34,462 bases of DNA from Myxococcales bacterium (GTDB taxonomy: Bacteria; Myxococcota; Myxococcia; Myxococcales; 40CM-4-68-19). The stretch's first letter is position 1. The number at the start of each line of letters is the position of its first letter. The DNA lies in assembly GCA_020201435.1 (NCBI GenBank), contig JAIVGS010000007.1, positions 1 through 34,462 on the forward strand. The letters run 5' to 3'. This document shows, piece by piece, positions 26,244 through 34,462 of the stretch. The notes below the pieces were generated by a model that worked only from the letters and a program-made list of their open reading frames with translations, had not been told where the DNA came from and did not search any database. The position numbers and the translations under genes are program-made.

Positions 26244-27219
26244 ACATCCGCGTCGACGCGCTGCCGCCGAGGTCGGGAGTCACCGCTTCCTTCGACGCGA
26301 TCGTCTCGCGGATCGCCGTCACCAGCCGCTCCGCCGCCGTCCGCTCGCCGATGTGCTCGAGCAGCATCACGCCGGCGAGCATCACCGCCGTCGGATTCGC
26401 GATCCCTTTTCCGGCGATGTCCGGCGCGGTCCCGTGCACCGCTTCGAACAAGGCGGCGTTCTTGCCGATGTTCGCTCCGGCCGTCAGCCCGAGGCCGCCG
26501 ATCAGGCCGGAGGTGAGATCGCTCAGGATGTCGCCGAACAGGTTGGTGGTCACGATCACGTCGAACTGCGCCGGGTTCTTCACCAGCTGCATCGCGCAGT
26601 TGTCGACGATCATCTCGCGAAACTCGATGCCGGGATGCTTCGAGGCGATCGCGCGGCCGGTGTCGAGGAAGAGGCCGCTGGTGCATTTGAGGATGTTGGC
26701 CTTGTGGACCAGCGTCAGCCGGCGCCGCTTGTTCGCCTTGCAGTAGTCGAACGCGTATTCGACGATCCGCTCGGAGCCCTTCCTGGTGATGATCGAGATG
26801 CTCTCGGCCGCGGTGCGCTCCTCGTCGATGTAGTGCTCGACGCCCGAGTACAGACCCTGCGTGTTCTCGCGGATGACGACGAGATCGACGCCGGTGTAGC
26901 GCGTCTCGACGCCCGCGAAGCTGCGCGCCGGCCGCACGTTCGCGTAGAGATCGAATTCCTTGCGCAGGGCGACGTTCACGCTGCGGAAGCCCTCGCCGAT
27001 CGGCGTCGCCAGCGGACCCTTCAGCGCCAGCTTGTTGCGGCGGATCGAGTCGAGCGTACCCGGGGGAATCGGCGTACCGTGCGTCGGGACCGCGCCCGCG
27101 CCCGCTGCCACGCGCTCCCACTCCAGCCGCGCGCCCGCGGCCTCGATCGCCTCGACGGCCGCGTTGACGACTTCGGGCCCGATGCCGTCGCCGGGGATGA
27201 GCGTGACCGGAATCGACAT
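26212..27219 (-). CDS. Isocitrate dehydrogenase, NAD-dependent type (IDH/IPMDH family)
   Basis: 335 aa; TLIPGDGIGPEV, VVIRENTQGLYSGVEH, NLFGDILSDLTSGLIGGLGL, HGTAPDIAGKGIANPTA. Confidence 0.93.
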   Translation of the reverse strand: MSIPVTLIPGDGIGPEVVNAAVEAIEAAGARLEWERVAAGAGAVPTHGTPIPPGTLDSIRRNKLALKGPLATPIGEGFRSVNVALRKEFDLYANVRPARSFAGVETRYTGVDLVVIRENTQGLYSGVEHYIDEERTAAESISIITRKGSERIVEYAFDYCKANKRRRLTLVHKANILKCTSGLFLDTGRAIASKHPGIEFREMIVDNCAMQLVKNPAQFDVIVTTNLFGDILSDLTSGLIGGLGLTAGANIGKNAALFEAVHGTAPDIAGKGIANPTAVMLAGVMLLEHIGERTAAERLVTAIRETIASKEAVTPDLGGSASTRMFTNAVLKRLK

Positions 27220-27231
27220 GAGAGCGGGTTC

Positions 27232-27612
27232 TTAGCCGATCCAGCCGGCGATCGCGAGGAGGATCATCTCGACCAGCAGCATGCCGGTGCTGAGGCCATG
27301 GAGCATGCCGAATCGCGCGCCCGTCGTCTGGCCTTGAAGGCGCATCTGGTGGATCTGCGGCGTGAAGTAGAGCACCGAAGCGGCGGCGCACAGGCCCGCC
27401 GCGAGCGGCAAAAGCGCGGCGGGACGTCGGCCGGCGAGGATCACCAGCGCCGCCGCGACGACCAGGGTCGCCGCGTCGAGCCGCGCCAGCATCCCGCCGA
27501 CGAGCTCGCCGGCCTGCGGCCGCGCCACCGCGAACGACACCTGGGCGGCGACGATGAAGAAGAGCTGCGCGCCGACGAGCGCCGCGCAGAGCAACCGGTA
27601 GATGCGTTCCAT
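27232..27612 (-). CDS. DUF4149-like four-TM membrane protein
   Basis: 126 aa from ATG 27610-27612; hydrophobic segments; YFTPQIHQMRLQGQTTGARFGMLHGLST. Confidence 0.75.
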   Translation of the reverse strand: MERIYRLLCAALVGAQLFFIVAAQVSFAVARPQAGELVGGMLARLDAATLVVAAALVILAGRRPAALLPLAAGLCAAASVLYFTPQIHQMRLQGQTTGARFGMLHGLSTGMLLVEMILLAIAGWIG

Positions 27613-27642
27613 CGGGCCGTTTTGCGCTACGTTGTGCCGGGT

Positions 27643-28287
27643 ATGCAAGGCGACATGGACATCGTCGATCCGCTGATCGACGACTACCTCACCCGGCTGG
27701 CGGGATCGCCGGATCCGGTCGAGGCGGAGATGCGGCGCTACGCCGACGAGCGCGACGGGTTTCCCATCGTCGGCCAGGCGCTCGGGCAACTGCTCTCGCA
27801 GCTGTCGATGCTGGCGCATGCGACGCGGATCTTCGAGGTCGGCAGCGGATTCGGCTACTCCGCGTTCTGGTTCGCCCGCGCGCTCGAGCCGGGCGCGACG
27901 GTCACGCTGACCGACTTCGATCGCGAAAACCTCGACCGTGCCCGGGCCTGGCTCGCGAAAGCCGGGCTCCTCGATCGCTGCCGATTCGAGTCCGCCGGCG
28001 ATGGTCTCGAATCGCTCGCGCGCGCCGAGGGCGGGCTCGACATCGTGTTCCTCGACGGCGAGAAAGCCGAATACCCGCGGGCGCTGGCGGTCGCGCTGCC
28101 CAAGCTGCGGCCGGGCGGGCTGGTGCTCGCCGACAACGTGCTCTGGGGCGGCGCGGTCGCGCGCGGCGAAAGCGATGCGGCGACGGCCGGATTGCGCGAA
28201 TACACCCGGCTGATCTTCGGCAGCGAAGGCCTGGTCTCGACGATCGTGCCGATCCGGGACGGCCTTGCGATCACGATGAAACGATGA
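27643..28287 (+). CDS. O-methyltransferase (class I SAM, methyltransf_3-like)
   Basis: 214 aa; IFEVGSGFGYSAFWFARAL, DIVFLDGEKAEYPRAL, LRPGGLVLADNVLWGG. Confidence 0.92.
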   Translation: MQGDMDIVDPLIDDYLTRLAGSPDPVEAEMRRYADERDGFPIVGQALGQLLSQLSMLAHATRIFEVGSGFGYSAFWFARALEPGATVTLTDFDRENLDRARAWLAKAGLLDRCRFESAGDGLESLARAEGGLDIVFLDGEKAEYPRALAVALPKLRPGGLVLADNVLWGGAVARGESDAATAGLREYTRLIFGSEGLVSTIVPIRDGLAITMKR

Positions 28288-29249
28288 GTGTTTTGGAAAA
28301 GATAGACACTGGGGACACGATGGTCGCGCCAAAGGCGCGCATCATGTCGCCGGCCCTGAAGGCGCGCGCGCGGGAACTTGGTTTCGACCTGTGCGGCATC
28401 GCCCGGGCTCGGAAGCTCGATCCGGCGCGCCTCGATCGGTGGATTTCACGGGGCTGGGACGCCGGCCTCTCGTACGTGCGCGACCGCCGCGAAGAACGGC
28501 TCGATCCGTCCAAACTGGTGAAAGGCGCTTCGTCGGTTATCGTCGTGGCGGCGTCGTACGCGCCGGGTCCCGGCGATCCGGAGCCGATCACCGGCCAACT
28601 CGCGATAGCCCGTTATGCGCGCGGGCGCGATTACCACAACGTGATTTTGAAGCCGGCGCGCAAGCTCGCGGCCTGGATGCGCGGCCTCGGCGCGCAGGTC
28701 TACTGCGAGGTCGACACCGGCGCCGTCCTCGAGAAGACCTGGGCGCAGGAAGCCGGCATCGGCTGGATCGGGAAAAACGGGTGCCTGATCAACGAACGCC
28801 TCGGATCGTGGCTGCTCCTCGGCGCACTGGTCACCGACGCGGCGCTCGAGCCCGACGCGCCGCACCCGGATCGCTGCGGCGATTGCGCGCTCTGCATTCC
28901 GGCCTGTCCGACCGACGCGATCCCGGAGCCGCGCTACGTCGACGCGACAAAGTGCATCGCGTACCACACCATCGAGCATCGCGACCCGATCCCTGAGGAG
29001 CTCGCGGCGCGCCTCGGCAACCGGCTCTTCGGCTGCGACGCGTGCCAGGACGTCTGCCCTTGGAACCGCCGCGCGCCGCCGGCGACGCTCGTGCAACTCC
29101 GCGCGCGCACCGCGTCGCTCGCCGCCGAGGACGTTCTCTCGCTGACCCACGACGAAGCCCGCCGCCGTTTCGAAGGCACGCCGCTGATGCGCGCCGGCCG
29201 AGACGGGCTCGTCCGCACCACCCTCGCAATCCGGGGAATCAGAACGTGA
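28284..29249 (+). CDS. queG: Epoxyqueuosine reductase QueG
   Basis: 321 aa; CGDCALCIPACPTDAI and CDACQDVCPWNRRA clusters. True start may be ATG 28344 (MSPALKARARELGFDLCGIARA). Confidence 0.95.
   Translation: MSVLEKIDTGDTMVAPKARIMSPALKARARELGFDLCGIARARKLDPARLDRWISRGWDAGLSYVRDRREERLDPSKLVKGASSVIVVAASYAPGPGDPEPITGQLAIARYARGRDYHNVILKPARKLAAWMRGLGAQVYCEVDTGAVLEKTWAQEAGIGWIGKNGCLINERLGSWLLLGALVTDAALEPDAPHPDRCGDCALCIPACPTDAIPEPRYVDATKCIAYHTIEHRDPIPEELAARLGNRLFGCDACQDVCPWNRRAPPATLVQLRARTASLAAEDVLSLTHDEARRRFEGTPLMRAGRDGLVRTTLAIRGIRT
28319..28343 (+). repeat. Strong stem-loop, REP-like: GATGgtCGCGCC-AAA-GGCGCGCATC
   Basis: 10 bp of pairing with a 2-nt bulge and AAA loop, preceded by GACACTGGGGACAC. 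Confidence 0.6.
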
Positions 29250-29859
29250 TCACGGCGCCGTTGCCGGCCTGCGACGAGAGCAGGTACGCGATCGCCTCGG
29301 CCACGTCCTCGAGCGGAATCCACTTGCTCTGATCGGCGCGCGGCATCGCCGCCGCGTTCTGCGGAGTGCGCATCGTCGCCGGCGCGACGCAGCTCGCGCG
29401 CACCGGCCCGCCCTCCTCGGCGATCGCTTTGGTCAACGCGATCACGCCCGCTTTCGACGCGGCATAGGCCGCGTTGTGCGCGATTCCGGTGAACGTCAAA
29501 GGCCCGTAGGCCGCGACGTTGACGATCCGGCCTCCCGAAGCCATCCGCCGGACTGCCGCGCGACAGCAGAGGAACGTCGAGCGCAGGTTCAGCGCGATCA
29601 TCTTCTCGAACGTCGCGACGCTCGTCTCGCCGACCGCGCCGCCCGCCCAACCGCCGGTGCAATGGACGGCTCCCCAGAGCGGGCCGTTCTTCGAGACCGC
29701 GGCGTCGTACGCTTTCTCGACCTGCGCCTCGTCGGTCACGTCGGCGACGGCGCGATCGACGGCGAACACGCGGGCGCCCTCGCGCTCCAGCCGCGCGACC
29801 ACCGCCGCGCCGAGGTTTCCCGACGCGCCGGTCACCACCACGCAGCGTCCATTGAGCAT
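29239..29859 (-). CDS. Short-chain dehydrogenase/reductase
   Basis: 206 aa; VVVTGASGNLGAAV; YAASKAGVIALTKAIA; SD GAGGAGG before ATG. Confidence 0.93.
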   Translation of the reverse strand: MLNGRCVVVTGASGNLGAAVVARLEREGARVFAVDRAVADVTDEAQVEKAYDAAVSKNGPLWGAVHCTGGWAGGAVGETSVATFEKMIALNLRSTFLCCRAAVRRMASGGRIVNVAAYGPLTFTGIAHNAAYAASKAGVIALTKAIAEEGGPVRASCVAPATMRTPQNAAAMPRADQSKWIPLEDVAEAIAYLLSSQAGNGAVITF

Positions 29860-29915
29860 GCCGCCTCCTCGCGCGATTGACAGCGCGGTCCGATGCTCGC
29901 AGAACCCTGCCAGCG

Positions 29916-30863
29916 ATGCACGTCCGCCCGCGGCCTACCCTCGTCTACGGCGTGCTGATCGTCCAGACTTTCCTGTCCGCGGGCACCTACCTCTTCGGCA
30001 AGCGCGCGCTGACGGAAATTCCCGCGCTGCCGCTGGGCATCATCCGTTTCAGCGGCGCCTCGCTGCTGTTGTCGCTGCTGCTGCTGCGGCTGAAGCCTCG
30101 CGGCGAACGGTTCCCCCCGCGCCGCGCCTGGCGCAAGATCGTTCTGCTCGCCTTCGTCGCGGTGCCGCTCAACCAGGGATTTTTTCTCTACGGACTTCAG
30201 CTCTCGACCGCCGCGCACGCCGCGCTGCTCTACACGCTGACGCCGCTGTTCGTGCTGCTGCTGGCGCAGGCGCTGATCGCCGAGTTCCCGGGCTGGCGCA
30301 CCGCGGTCGGCACCGCGCTCGCGCTCGGCGGCACGATCTGGGTGCTCCTCCAGCGCGGGCTCGATCTCTCGCGCGGCCCGCTGATCGGCGACCTGCTGCT
30401 TCTCGTGGCGGTGGTGGCCTGGTCGATCTACACCGCCGAAGGCCGCGGCATGGTCGGAGAGTTCGGCGCGCTGCCGACGATCGCCTGGACGTTGATCGCC
30501 GGCACGGTGCTCTTCTTGCCGCTCGGACTCGGCTCGCTGCTGGTGCGGGAGAATCGCGCGGACCTCGCGCGCGCCTCGCGCGATGCCTGGTGGGGCGTCG
30601 CCTACCTGATCGTGATCACCAGCGTGATCGCGTATCTGATCTGGTACTGGGCGCTCAAGCATCTCGCCGCCGCCCGGGTCGCGGTCTTCAGCAATCTGCA
30701 GCCGCTCGCGACCGCGCTGCTCGCCCACCTTTTCTTCGGCGAGCAGATCTCCTTCGCGTTCGTCCTCGGCGCGTGCGTCGTGATCGCCGGGGTCTTGCTC
30801 GCGCAGTGGAAGTCGGCTCCCGACGCAGCCAAGGAAGCGTTGATCGAGTCACCGGCGAAGTAG
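29916..30863 (+). CDS. EamA/DMT family transporter
   Basis: 315 aa, ten-TM pattern; FLSAGTYLFGKRALTEIPALPLGIIRFSGASLLL. Confidence 0.92.
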   Translation: MHVRPRPTLVYGVLIVQTFLSAGTYLFGKRALTEIPALPLGIIRFSGASLLLSLLLLRLKPRGERFPPRRAWRKIVLLAFVAVPLNQGFFLYGLQLSTAAHAALLYTLTPLFVLLLAQALIAEFPGWRTAVGTALALGGTIWVLLQRGLDLSRGPLIGDLLLLVAVVAWSIYTAEGRGMVGEFGALPTIAWTLIAGTVLFLPLGLGSLLVRENRADLARASRDAWWGVAYLIVITSVIAYLIWYWALKHLAAARVAVFSNLQPLATALLAHLFFGEQISFAFVLGACVVIAGVLLAQWKSAPDAAKEALIESPAK

Positions 30864-32135
30864 CGCCGCGACGTAGAAACCGTCGGTGCCGTGCAGATGC
30901 GGCATCAACTGCACGTCGTCGGGCCAGCCCGGCAACGCGGGGACCGGGGTGAATTCCACGGCGTGCGATTGCAGGAATGCCGCGCGCACGTCCTGGTTCT
31001 CGGCGCGGTTGATCGAGCACGTCGCGTACACCAGCCGGCCGCCCGGTTTCACCAGGCGTGAATACCTTTGCAGGATCTCGAGCTGCCGCGGAGGAAACGT
31101 CGCCACTTCCGCCGCGTCGAGCCGCCAGCGCGCGTCGGGATTCCGTCGCAGCGCCCCGAGGCCGCTGCACGGCGCGTCGACGAGGACGACGTCGGCCTGG
31201 CCGGCGAGATCGGCGATGCGCGCGTCGCTCGACTCCGGCACAGCGCGCGCCTCCCAGTTGTGCACGCCCGCCCGCCGCGCCCGCGGCCGCATCTCGTCGA
31301 GGCGGCGTCCGTCGCGATCGCAGGCGATCAGGCGCCCCTTGTTGTGCATCTCGCCGGCGAGCGCGAGCGCCTTTCCGCCGGCGCCCGCGCACCCGTCGAC
31401 GACGACCTGCCCGGGCCGCGCCTCGCACGCGAGCGCGATCAGCTGACTGCCCTCGTCCTGCACCTCGAACAAACCGTTCTTGAAGGCCTTCAGCGCGAAG
31501 ACGTTGGTCCGGCCGGTGAACGTCACGCCCCAGGGAGACAAACGGGTCGCCTCGACGCGCGACCCTTCCGCCTTCAGCGCCTCGATCAACTCGTCGCGCG
31601 TGTTCTTCAGGAGATTCGCCCGCACCGTCAGCGGCGCGCGCTGGTTGAGCGCGGACGCGAGAGCGCGCGTCTGATCGGCGCCGAGCTGCGACGACCAGAG
31701 CTGCGCGAGCCAGCGCGGGAGCGACGTCTCGGCCGCCAGCGCGTCGAGCGGATCGTCGGGTGCACCGAGCGCGTCCGGCCGCGCCACAAGCTCAAGCGTC
31801 CACTTGAGCGATTCGATCTCCGGTCCTGCCAGTCCCGCCGCGCTGTCGGGCGACTGCTGCTCGCCGACGACGAGATATGCCGCGTAGCGCAACAGGTGCT
31901 GCGTCGGCGTGGCGAGGCCATTCAAAGCGAGCTTGCGCGTCGCGAGCGCCTTCGACAATAGATATTCGACGCGGCCCTGAAGCCGCAGCAGCCCGTATAC
32001 CGCATCCGAAACCGCGCGCCGCTCGACCGATCGAAGCTGCTTCTCGCGGCGCAGGACGCGCTGCAGCGCCTGGTCGGCGCGCGCCCCTTCGCGGCGCACC
32101 TCCTCGTAGATCTCGAGCACCGCCGTCCTCACCAT
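30849..32135 (-). CDS. rsmB: 16S rRNA (cytosine(967)-C(5))-methyltransferase RsmB-like
   Basis: 428 aa from ATG 32133-32135; NusB-like N-term; VVDGCAGAGGKALALAG; VDAPCSGLGALRRNPDARW; YATCSINRAENQ. Confidence 0.93.
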   Translation of the reverse strand: MVRTAVLEIYEEVRREGARADQALQRVLRREKQLRSVERRAVSDAVYGLLRLQGRVEYLLSKALATRKLALNGLATPTQHLLRYAAYLVVGEQQSPDSAAGLAGPEIESLKWTLELVARPDALGAPDDPLDALAAETSLPRWLAQLWSSQLGADQTRALASALNQRAPLTVRANLLKNTRDELIEALKAEGSRVEATRLSPWGVTFTGRTNVFALKAFKNGLFEVQDEGSQLIALACEARPGQVVVDGCAGAGGKALALAGEMHNKGRLIACDRDGRRLDEMRPRARRAGVHNWEARAVPESSDARIADLAGQADVVLVDAPCSGLGALRRNPDARWRLDAAEVATFPPRQLEILQRYSRLVKPGGRLVYATCSINRAENQDVRAAFLQSHAVEFTPVPALPGWPDDVQLMPHLHGTDGFYVAALLRR

Positions 32136-32165
32136 CTGCGCCCGCACGCTGCGCGTTGTAGCAGC

Positions 32166-34055
32166 ATGTGGTACGCGCAGCGCATGGCTTTCTCGGCAGC
32201 CGAGCGAAAGGCTCTGATCGCGCTGGCGCGGGCGGCGTTTCCCGCCGGCCGGCGCGCGCCCGCGGTCGACCCGTCGCTCGCCGATCGCGTCGAGCGTTTC
32301 CTCGAAGGCGCACCTGCCGACGCGCGCTGGTTCCTGCGCGCGGTGCTCTGGACGGTCGAGTGGGCCGCGGTGCTTCGTCACGGCCGGCGTCTCACCCGGC
32401 TCGCCGACGAGATCGCGCGCGAGTACGTGGAGGGATGGACGCACTCCGGGTTCCTGATCCTGCGTCTCTGTTTTCGGGCGCTGATCTCGCCGCTCAAGAT
32501 CGTGCACTACGGAGAACCGCAGGTCGCGAAAGCGCTCGGATACGATCCGCCGCCCGAGACCACCTGCGCGCACCCGTCGCCGGTGCCGGTGCTCAAGCTC
32601 GCGAAAGCGGAAGGCCGCGTCCGCTGCGAAGTCGCCGTGATCGGCTCCGGCGCCGGCGGCGCGACGGTCGCGAAAGAGCTGGCCGAGCGCGGACGCGACG
32701 TGGTGCTCCTCGAGGAGGGCGACTACGTCCCGTCGAGGCAGTTCAACCGCCGCCCGCTCGACATGGCGGCGCTGCTCTATCGCGACCTGGGCATGACGAT
32801 GGCGCTCGGACGCGGCGCGGGCATTCCGGTCCCGCTCGGCAAGGCCGTCGGCGGAACGACCACCATCAACAGCGGCACCTGTTTTCGCGTGCCCGCGCAC
32901 GTGCTCGATCGGTGGCGCTCGATCGGCGATCTCGATCTGCGCCCGGAAGACCTCGCGCCCGACTACGAGCGCGTCGAGCGCTTCATCGAAGTCGCCGAGG
33001 TGCCGGAAGAGATCCTCGGGAACTCGGCGCGGGTCGTCCGGCGCGGAGCCGAAAAGCTCGGCCTCCACGGCCACCCGCTCAAGCGCAACGCGCGACATTG
33101 CAAAGGCAGCGGCGTGTGCTGCTTCGGCTGCCCGACCGAGGCGAAGCGCAGCGCCAACGTCAGCTGGGTCCCCGCCGCCGTCAAGGCGGGGACCCGGCTG
33201 TTTGCGGGCGTAAAAGCGGATCGAATCGAGATCGGCGCGCGCCACCTCGTCCACGCGGGCGCGCTCGAGATCGAGGCCGATGCAGTCGTGATCTCGGCCG
33301 GCACGCTCCACTCGCCATCGCTCCTGTTTCACAGCGGAATCCGCCACCCGGCGCTGGGGCGAAACGTGTCGATCCACCCCGCCTGCAAGGCGAGCGCGTT
33401 GTTCGAGGAAGAGATCCGCGGATGGGAAGGCGTACCCCAGGGATTCGGCATCCACGATCTCCACCGCGAGGGAATTCTCTTCGAAGGCATCTTCACCCCA
33501 CCCGAGTTCGGCGCGTTCGCGCTGCCGTTCGTCGGCTCGCGGCTCACCGAAGTGATGGAGCAATACGCGCACATGGCGGCGTTCGGTTTCCTCATCGAGG
33601 ATCGCAGCGTCGGCGTGCTGCGTCTCGGGACCGGACGGCCGCAGCTCTTTTACGAGCTCGGCGCGCCGGAGATGGAAAAGCTGCGGCGCGGCGTCGAGAT
33701 GCTGGCGCGGATCTTCTTCGCCGCCGGCGCTCGCGAGGTCTTTGCGCCGGTCGCCGGGTTCGAAAGCCTGAAAGCGCTCGGCGACGTCGAGAGGCTCCGC
33801 ACGGCGCGCTTGAATCCGGCGATGTTCGAGCTGTCGGCGTTCCATCCGCTGGGGAGTTGCCGGGCTTCGCGCGACCCCTCGCGCGGCGTCGTCGACGAGC
33901 AGCTCGAGGCGCACGACGCGCAGCGGCTCTTCGTGGTCGACGGCAGCGTGTTCCCCTCTTCACTGGCGGTGAACCCGCAGCTCACGATCATGGCGTTCGC
34001 GCAGCGCGCCGCGCGCCACGTCGACGCGCGCTTGTCCGGCGCGCCGAGATGCTAA
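32166..34055 (+). CDS. GMC family FAD-dependent oxidoreductase
   Basis: 629 aa; VIGSGAGGATVAKELAERGRDVVLLEEG; C-term HPLGSCR, NPQLTIMAFAQRAARHV; CKGSGVCCFGCPTEAKRS. Confidence 0.94.
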   Translation: MWYAQRMAFSAAERKALIALARAAFPAGRRAPAVDPSLADRVERFLEGAPADARWFLRAVLWTVEWAAVLRHGRRLTRLADEIAREYVEGWTHSGFLILRLCFRALISPLKIVHYGEPQVAKALGYDPPPETTCAHPSPVPVLKLAKAEGRVRCEVAVIGSGAGGATVAKELAERGRDVVLLEEGDYVPSRQFNRRPLDMAALLYRDLGMTMALGRGAGIPVPLGKAVGGTTTINSGTCFRVPAHVLDRWRSIGDLDLRPEDLAPDYERVERFIEVAEVPEEILGNSARVVRRGAEKLGLHGHPLKRNARHCKGSGVCCFGCPTEAKRSANVSWVPAAVKAGTRLFAGVKADRIEIGARHLVHAGALEIEADAVVISAGTLHSPSLLFHSGIRHPALGRNVSIHPACKASALFEEEIRGWEGVPQGFGIHDLHREGILFEGIFTPPEFGAFALPFVGSRLTEVMEQYAHMAAFGFLIEDRSVGVLRLGTGRPQLFYELGAPEMEKLRRGVEMLARIFFAAGAREVFAPVAGFESLKALGDVERLRTARLNPAMFELSAFHPLGSCRASRDPSRGVVDEQLEAHDAQRLFVVDGSVFPSSLAVNPQLTIMAFAQRAARHVDARLSGAPRC

Positions 34056-34058
34056 GCT
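34053..34058 (+). promoter_or_regulatory. Candidate -10 TAAGCT (with TTGTCC at 34032-34037) for the SRPBCC gene
   Basis: GCTAAGCT followed by leader with AAGGAG SD at about 34072. Confidence 0.4.
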
Positions 34059-34086
34059 GCGCGCCCCACCCAAGGAGCGTCGAGAA

Positions 34087-34462
34087 ATGGCCCAGGCGAG
34101 CAGGAGCGTCACCGTCAACGTGCCGCCCGAGAAGTTGTTCGACGTGATCGCGGATTACGAGAAGTACCCGGAGTTCCTGCCGGAGGTGAAGAAGGTCAAG
34201 ATCGAGGCGGGGCAAGGCTCGATCAAGGAAGTCACCTACACCGTCGACATCAAGGCAAAAGTCATCACTTACACTTTGAAGCACACCGCCGAACGGCCCA
34301 CCAAGCTCTCCTGGACGATGATCAAGGGCGAGATGATGAAGGGCAACGACGGAGCGTGGACGCTCAAGCCGGGCTCGCAGCCGGGGACGACCGAGGCGAC
34401 GTACGCCATCGATCTCAAGCTGAGCTCGCTGGTGCCGGGGTTCATCGAGAAGGCCCTGGCGG
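34087..34462 (+). CDS. SRPBCC/START-like (COQ10-type) protein, truncated at the window end
   Basis: MAQASRSVTVNVPPEKLFDVIADYEKYPEFLPEVKKVKIE; SD AAGGAG. Confidence 0.88.
   Translation, partial: MAQASRSVTVNVPPEKLFDVIADYEKYPEFLPEVKKVKIEAGQGSIKEVTYTVDIKAKVITYTLKHTAERPTKLSWTMIKGEMMKGNDGAWTLKPGSQPGTTEATYAIDLKLSSLVPGFIEKALA

Noticed and set aside
26353-28287. 644-aa plus-strand ORF
   Set aside because: N-terminal part is antisense to Icd and DUF4149; true O-methyltransferase begins at 27643.
30849-33914. 1021-aa minus-strand ORF
   Set aside because: Only the C-terminal 428 aa (from ATG 32135) are RsmB; the rest is antisense to the GMC oxidoreductase.
1-34462. CRISPR array, toxin-antitoxin, restriction-modification, retron or phage-defence modules
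   Set aside because: No regularly spaced repeats, reverse transcriptase, nuclease or methyltransferase-of-DNA signatures in any frame.

Overview
High-GC, gene-dense bacterial chromosomal window, probably Myxococcota/deltaproteobacteria-like (inference from 'PDAG'-rich lipoproteins and gene content; not proven). I support 34 protein-coding genes (two cut by the window ends) and one tRNA-Glu(UUC). Contents: a four-gene operon of paired M16 peptidases, a fused ABC transporter and a membrane-anchored protein; an AI-2E family transporter; two class A PBPs; a PhnD-like binding protein; an AidB-type acyl-CoA dehydrogenase / Tat-signal hemerythrin / acyl-CoA synthetase / alpha-beta hydrolase operon; an amidase; tatB/tatC; a GYF-domain protein; an RluA-type pseudouridine synthase with a lipoprotein and a BtrH-like protein; a PduO-type cobalamin adenosyltransferase plus Rieske protein; NAD-type isocitrate dehydrogenase; an O-methyltransferase; queG; an SDR; an EamA transporter; rsmB; a GMC oxidoreductase; and a SRPBCC protein. 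I saw no CRISPR array, integrase, transposase, phage genes or recognisable defence island, and most of the window looks like ordinary chromosome. The best leads are (a) an ABC transporter whose only plausible start is a non-canonical ATA overlapping the upstream TAG, inside the M16/ABC operon; (b) recurrent GnTAnnnT-like -10 elements 6-10 nt before start codons, suggesting widespread leaderless transcription; (c) a compact REP-like element wedged between an O-methyltransferase and queG; and (d) a translationally coupled BtrH-like/lipoprotein/RluA cassette with a 26-bp divergent promoter. No computation beyond reading was possible.
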